8,927 nucleotides of DNA from Chloroflexota bacterium (GTDB taxonomy: Bacteria; Cyanobacteriota; Vampirovibrionia; Obscuribacterales; Obscuribacteraceae). The stretch spans positions 1 through 8,927 of the forward strand of contig SBAT01000065.1 in assembly GCA_005240105.1 (NCBI GenBank), read 5' to 3'. This document shows positions 5,553-8,927 of this stretch, one piece after another. The stretch's first letter is position 1. Each line of letters opens with the position of its first letter. Both the position numbers and the translations under genes were made by a program. The notes below the pieces were generated by a model, which did no database searches, was not told the origin of the DNA, and worked only from the letters and a program-made list of their open reading frames with translations.

Positions 5553-7481
5553 ATGCATAGTGAAATTCTAACTAGTGATCCTTTGCAGGCGCAACGCGTA
5601 CGCAACCTCCAAATTCTCTTGCCGAGAATCAAGGCAATTGGAGATCGTTATGGTTGTGCGCCATGCAGAGCGTTTTTCCGGAAAAAGTCAGACATCCAGT
5701 TGATGGACGATTTGATTTATCCGCTCGGTGCTCCAGTCAGCCGCAAGGCCTGGTGGTACGGAAAAGCCGCTTATCAACAGCGGCGCGGTGGGCAGACAGG
5801 ACACGTTTTCGAGTTTGCCAACATTTCCAACCCGGCAGAAGTTGTCCTTGGAGATACAAATGATTTGGTGATGGACATCCTGGTGATTATTCACGCCTGG
5901 ATGGGCCACGTCCATTTGTTCCATAACAACCGCTGGCATGCTGAGACAGAAGCCGAAACGGCTTTGCAAAGATTTGCCCAGGACGAGGCATTTGTCGATG
6001 CCCTGCTTGCCGATAAGCGCAACTGGGGTGCGGAGAAGTACGAGTATTATGCCGATGCGGCACACGCATTGGAGCATCACTCGGGCGATCTGCCGACCAA
6101 CAAATATGCCATTCCCGAGGACGAATTGCGCGCCCAGCTCACCAAGGACTTGGAAGAGTTGGAGCACAAATTCATCCTGGCAAAAACAGACCAAGACAAA
6201 CAGCAAATCGCCGAAGACATTCGGGATACGGCAAGACTTTTGAGCTGCCACCCGATAATTCCAACAAGCGACCTGCTCGGCTTCTTGATGAATGCCGATA
6301 ACACCAAGCATTTGCCGGATGAAGCAAGACGGATCATTGAAATGACCCGTTTTGAAAATCGGTACAGTACTCAGGTTGTCGGGCGCACCAAGATAATGCA
6401 CGAAGGGTTCAGCCATTGGGTTGACGCGAAAATGCCCCTTGAGCCGGAGCTTGATCTGATCAATATCGGCTTTTCTGAGATGATCGATGCTGGACGTTAT
6501 GACACCATGCATGATGCCTGGCCTATCTATTGGTTTAGCGATCCTTATTCGCTGGGTCAAGAAATTTGGAACTACATCGACGAGAAGTATTCGGAAGAGA
6601 TTGGCACAGAAGTGGTGAAATACCGCAAGCTGAAAGTCTTGACTCAAGCTGACATTGACTCGGGCAATTATCCAGTGGAAACAATTACGATCCCTGCGGA
6701 CCCGCGCAACGGTCTTGGGGAAGCGCAGGTTGTCGCTTGGACGCCGAGAGTCGGTGACATTGTCGAAACAGATGAGTGGGCGGAAAAGACCGTTGTTAAA
6801 TATGATCGCAGCTATCTCTTCGAAGTAGCTCGAACATTTGATGACACTCGCTTCTTCCACACTTTCTTGACCGAGGAATTCTTCAGGCGCTTGCACAAGA
6901 AGGCTCTCGATTGGGTCAATAAGATGTTCATGATCATCAACGGCACGTTGAAAAATCACGGCTGGGATCCCAGTCTTGTTTTTGAAGGCGAACGGACGCC
7001 GATGTCGCTCGAAGAGATGTATCAGGTTGTGTCCATTTGGCAGAACCAGATCAAGCTAAGAGAGTTCATCGGTATGCTAGGTTACGGTGGTCCAGGCTTG
7101 CCTGTTAGCCAGACGTCGCTGTGGCAGATGTTGCAAATCATCCAGACGGTAGCCTCTTACGACTACTTCAAGGATGAGTTCAAGCGGCATATGATCCTGC
7201 GCACCGGCTTGCAAGTATTGCCGAACATCAAGCTTGTTGATAACGGTCGTTATAACAACGCCGGCGTCACGACAATCCGTCACGAGTACGATCCGGATTT
7301 CGGACCTTTGAAGGAAGGCTATGCCCGACAGACATTGAGGTTCCTCTGGAGATTTACTGGTCCTGTTAGATTGCTGACGATGGAGATCCTTACAGACTCG
7401 TACGGCCGTCCTTGGGGACCGCCGCGCCCGTATCAGTATTACACTGAAAACGGCAAAACAGTCAAAGAACGCTGGCTGTAG
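5553..7481 (+). CDS. spoVR: SpoVR/YcgB-family protein, expanded form
   Basis: A 642-residue protein starting at ATG 5553. SpoVR landmarks, compared from memory with E. coli YcgB: the AWWYGKAAY segment (66-74; HWSFGKKF), FEFANISNPAEVVLGDTN (86-103; YEIVINSNPCIAYLMEEN), IHAWMGHVHLFHNN (113-126; AHACYGHNSFFKNN), TKIMHEGFSHWVDAKM (279-294; TQVMNEGWATFWHYTI), DPYSLG (330-335; NPYALG), FDDTRFFHTFLTEEF (429-443), and a C-terminal TTIRHEYDPDFGPL...LRFLWRFTGPVRL (573-607; LTLRYIPHNRAPL...VHRLWGFDVML). YcgB is about 510 and Bacillus SpoVR about 468 residues; the excess lies mainly at about 353-417 and 455-548. SpoVR is needed for spore cortex formation in Bacillus, but is widespread in non-sporulating bacteria together with PrkA and YeaH; its biochemistry is unsettled. 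The protein has no signal peptide. It is translationally coupled to yeaH. Confidence 0.93.
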   Translation: MHSEILTSDPLQAQRVRNLQILLPRIKAIGDRYGCAPCRAFFRKKSDIQLMDDLIYPLGAPVSRKAWWYGKAAYQQRRGGQTGHVFEFANISNPAEVVLGDTNDLVMDILVIIHAWMGHVHLFHNNRWHAETEAETALQRFAQDEAFVDALLADKRNWGAEKYEYYADAAHALEHHSGDLPTNKYAIPEDELRAQLTKDLEELEHKFILAKTDQDKQQIAEDIRDTARLLSCHPIIPTSDLLGFLMNADNTKHLPDEARRIIEMTRFENRYSTQVVGRTKIMHEGFSHWVDAKMPLEPELDLINIGFSEMIDAGRYDTMHDAWPIYWFSDPYSLGQEIWNYIDEKYSEEIGTEVVKYRKLKVLTQADIDSGNYPVETITIPADPRNGLGEAQVVAWTPRVGDIVETDEWAEKTVVKYDRSYLFEVARTFDDTRFFHTFLTEEFFRRLHKKALDWVNKMFMIINGTLKNHGWDPSLVFEGERTPMSLEEMYQVVSIWQNQIKLREFIGMLGYGGPGLPVSQTSLWQMLQIIQTVASYDYFKDEFKRHMILRTGLQVLPNIKLVDNGRYNNAGVTTIRHEYDPDFGPLKEGYARQTLRFLWRFTGPVRLLTMEILTDSYGRPWGPPRPYQYYTENGKTVKERWL

Positions 7482-7529
7482 GGTAACCCGCCGCCATCAG
7501 ACTTTCCACTTTGTTGTGCCCATTTTCCG

Positions 7530-7648
7530 CTTTGTCATTCCGAGGGCTTTAGCCCGAGGAATCTACCGTAACGAAACAGCGTGCGCCGAATCTAACGCGC
7601 ACCATCGCAACACGCGGTAGATTCCTCGCTTTGCTCGGAATGACAAAG
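7530..7648. repeat. intergenic palindromic repeat, copy 2 (MITE/REP-like)
   Basis: A palindrome of 119 bp: CTTTGTCATTCC (7530-7541) is the exact reverse complement of GGAATGACAAAG (7637-7648), and GGAATCTACCG (7558-7568) of CGGTAGATTCC (7615-7625). The left arm folds as ATTCC-GA-GGGCTTTAGCCC-GA-GGAAT (7537-7562), the right as ATTCC-TC-GCTTTGC-TC-GGAAT (7621-7641). The central hairpin is GTGCGC (7581-7586) with GCGCAC (7597-7602). Same plan as the copy at 3949-4063, with different core sequences. It occupies most of the 214-bp gap between spoVR and the next gene; the remaining 7482-7529 shows nothing recognisable. Confidence 0.87.
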
Positions 7649-7655
7649 TTGGTTT

Positions 7656-7668
7656 GGAATGACGAAGC
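7656..7668. repeat. partial extra end of the palindromic repeat
   Basis: GGAATGACGAAGC repeats the outer end of copy 2 (GGAATGACAAAG at 7637-7648) 19 bp further on, with one change in the shared part. It may be a remnant of an older, overlapping copy or a slipped duplication of the end. Confidence 0.4.
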
Positions 7669-7680
7669 ACGGAAGTTATG

Positions 7681-7687
7681 AAAGGAG
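7681..7687 (+). promoter_or_regulatory. Shine-Dalgarno site of the unknown gene
   Basis: AAAGGAG lies 8 nt before ATG 7696 and so selects that codon over the in-frame ATG at 7678, which overlaps the end of the intergenic region and has no comparable site. Confidence 0.8.
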
Positions 7688-7695
7688 TAGTAAAT

Positions 7696-8814
7696 ATGAA
7701 AAAGGTAAAAACAGAAATCTCGCCGCTACCGTGCGGTGTTGTTTCAGTCAATAAGAAACCACTCGGGCGGGTGTTGGTCGGTATCGTTGACGGCAATCGC
7801 ATGCCGGCTTTCGGTTTTGACGTGAAGGATTTTGTCCCCAACCATTTCCGCATGGTGCCGTTTGGTTCGTTTGGAATCTTCGCAGCTTCCAGACAACCAA
7901 TTGAAGTGCGCGTAATTTTGGATGGTCAAGTGGTCCGTGAGACGCGCTTGTTTCCAAAAGATCCGCCAGAGGGTATGTTTCTTGATCCGATGGTGAGGAA
8001 GTTGATGACTGAAACTCCAACTCCCCACTATCTGTCAGGTACCGAGGAAGGCCTTCCTTTCTTGCTCAATGGCTATAACAGCGAATTGAGCTTGGAAGAA
8101 ATAATCGCCGATCAATTGCAGCCGGGAAGACTTGATCCGCCGCCTGCAATGGACATGATCGATAACGGCCCGTTGGTGCTGGAAGAATTGAAAGAAGATG
8201 TTGATCCTGAGGAATTCTTCGCTAAGCTTCAACCAACTCCAGTGCCGCAGCCTGAACAAGTCAACGTTGACGAAGTTGAGGAAATGCGATTTGCAATGGA
8301 GTCCGCCAACGAAATGGAGTCGACTACATCGGAAAACCAAGATCATCCTGAATGGAAAGAGGGTGATGACATCAATGACGATGCCGATACTCACCGCCAG
8401 TTGGCACAGCTTGCCGCTGTTGCGAAATTCGAATCAATGGAGATCGAGAGTGGGCAAGATCTGGTAGAAAACACCGAACAAGAACAAATTGAAGATCGCG
8501 AGGAATACCATCTGACATTTGACGCGAGCAAAAGAGCATCAAGCTGGGCACCCAGCAATGGTCTTCTTGCCATAGGCGTCAGGTTTATCCAGGTGCCTCG
8601 CGAGAATGAACCGCTGGCAAAACCAGATGGTTTTACGTACGTAATGTTCCAGCTCAATCCCTGGCAACTGCACTTGATGGCTCGTGTCCGTTTGATGGGA
8701 CGAATAGTAATTCCGTCTCGCGAACAGATGAGTAGGGTCATGGAAGCAGAAGGGTTTGGTGGTGACGTTCATTTGCCGAGTATATCGTGCGGTCATGATG
8801 ACCCGCACCGCTAA
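7696..8814 (+). CDS. acidic protein of unknown function downstream of spoVR
   Basis: A 372-residue protein starting at ATG 7696; I do not recognise the family. Residues 1-90 read as a compact, beta-rich domain (GRVLVGIVDGNRMPAFGF at 24-41, then IEVRVILDGQVVRETRLF at 69-86). Residues about 130-270 are strongly acidic and low in complexity, with Glu/Asp runs, a PTPVPQPEQ stretch (180-188) and many Met-Glu pairs, probably flexible. Residues about 270-372 look folded again, with LAIGVRFIQVP (291-301) and FTYVMFQLNPWQLHLMARV (313-331). It ends in a polar tail with a Cys and several His (SISCGHDDPHR). There is no signal peptide, transmembrane segment or catalytic motif I can name. It follows spoVR after a 214-bp gap filled by repeat copy 2, so it may be a separate transcript; a link to the PrkA system rests on position only. 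Codon use resembles the neighbours, and the reading frame is convincing by length and ribosome site. Confidence 0.8.
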   Translation: MKKVKTEISPLPCGVVSVNKKPLGRVLVGIVDGNRMPAFGFDVKDFVPNHFRMVPFGSFGIFAASRQPIEVRVILDGQVVRETRLFPKDPPEGMFLDPMVRKLMTETPTPHYLSGTEEGLPFLLNGYNSELSLEEIIADQLQPGRLDPPPAMDMIDNGPLVLEELKEDVDPEEFFAKLQPTPVPQPEQVNVDEVEEMRFAMESANEMESTTSENQDHPEWKEGDDINDDADTHRQLAQLAAVAKFESMEIESGQDLVENTEQEQIEDREEYHLTFDASKRASSWAPSNGLLAIGVRFIQVPRENEPLAKPDGFTYVMFQLNPWQLHLMARVRLMGRIVIPSREQMSRVMEAEGFGGDVHLPSISCGHDDPHR

Positions 8815-8840
8815 GCCTCACGGCAGGCAATGGAGGAAAA

Positions 8841-8927
8841 ATGGCCAAACTTTGTAATGCATGTCAGGATAGAAAGCCTGACACCAGCGTGCGTGGAACA
8901 TGCCAGGCACCGAGCCAGGGGCAACCC
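8841..8927 (+). CDS. start of a Cys-containing protein (3' truncated by window edge)
   Basis: ATG 8841 follows GGAGG (8832-8836) at a short 4-nt spacing. The 29 visible residues begin MAKLCNACQDRKPDTSVRG and carry CxxC (Cys5, Cys8) plus a third Cys at position 21, as in the first half of a small zinc-binding module. An alternative frame from ATG 8830 is also open to the edge but has no clear ribosome site and weaker character. It lies 26 bp after the preceding gene, so it is probably in the same transcript. The function cannot be told from this fragment. Confidence 0.55.
   Translation, partial: MAKLCNACQDRKPDTSVRGTCQAPSQGQP

Noticed and set aside
5688..6959. Minus-strand open frame of 423 codons opposite spoVR
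   Set aside because: The sense frame matches SpoVR along its length; the antisense product has no recognisable features or ribosome site.
7563..7853. Minus-strand small frame with an end reading SFRAKRGIYR
   Set aside because: That peptide is the translation of the palindromic repeat, a common false gene call over this type of element.
8830..8927. Alternative last gene starting at ATG 8830 in another frame
   Set aside because: No clear ribosome site upstream, whereas the ATG at 8841 follows GGAGG and encodes a plausible CxxC start.

Overview
The window is a bacterial locus read entirely on the plus strand. It centres on the conserved PrkA/YeaG - YeaH (DUF444) - SpoVR/YcgB module. In order it holds: the 3' part of a PrkA-family gene (1-1488, open at the left edge), a second complete PrkA-family gene (1509-3887), a 262-bp intergenic stretch, a YeaH-type von Willebrand A gene (4150-5538), a SpoVR gene (5553-7481), a 214-bp intergenic stretch, a 372-codon gene of unknown function (7696-8814), and the first 29 codons of a cysteine-bearing small protein (8841-8927, open at the right edge). 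Base composition looks near 50% GC and genes start behind strong Shine-Dalgarno sites (AAGGAG, GAGGAGGT). Nothing here fixes the lineage. The proteins are far from the E. coli and Bacillus versions, which suggests a deep-branching or little-studied bacterium, but that is only an impression.

The two PrkA genes are 20 bp apart and the YeaH/SpoVR pair 14 bp apart, with the SpoVR ribosome site overlapping the YeaH stop codon. These are two tight translational blocks. In E. coli yeaG-yeaH and ycgB are sigma-S/starvation genes, and in many proteobacteria prkA, yeaH and spoVR sit together. The likely theme is a stationary-phase or starvation programme: a PrkA AAA+ ATPase/kinase, a MIDAS-bearing adaptor (YeaH) and SpoVR. 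What is unusual is the tandem pair of diverged PrkA paralogues, the extra sequence inserted in PrkA2, YeaH and SpoVR compared with the E. coli proteins as I remember them, and the unknown acidic protein that follows.

Both larger intergenic gaps hold a copy of one imperfect-palindrome repeat of about 115-120 bp (3949-4063 and 7530-7648). Its ends read CTTTGTCATTCC...GGAATGACAAA. Each arm carries a small self-complementary core that differs in sequence from arm to arm but always folds, which points to selection on a multi-hairpin structure. The first gap also has a stem-loop straight after prkA2, a terminator-like composite hairpin, and a GC-rich hairpin next to the yeaH ribosome site. No tRNA, rRNA, CRISPR array or transposase gene was seen.
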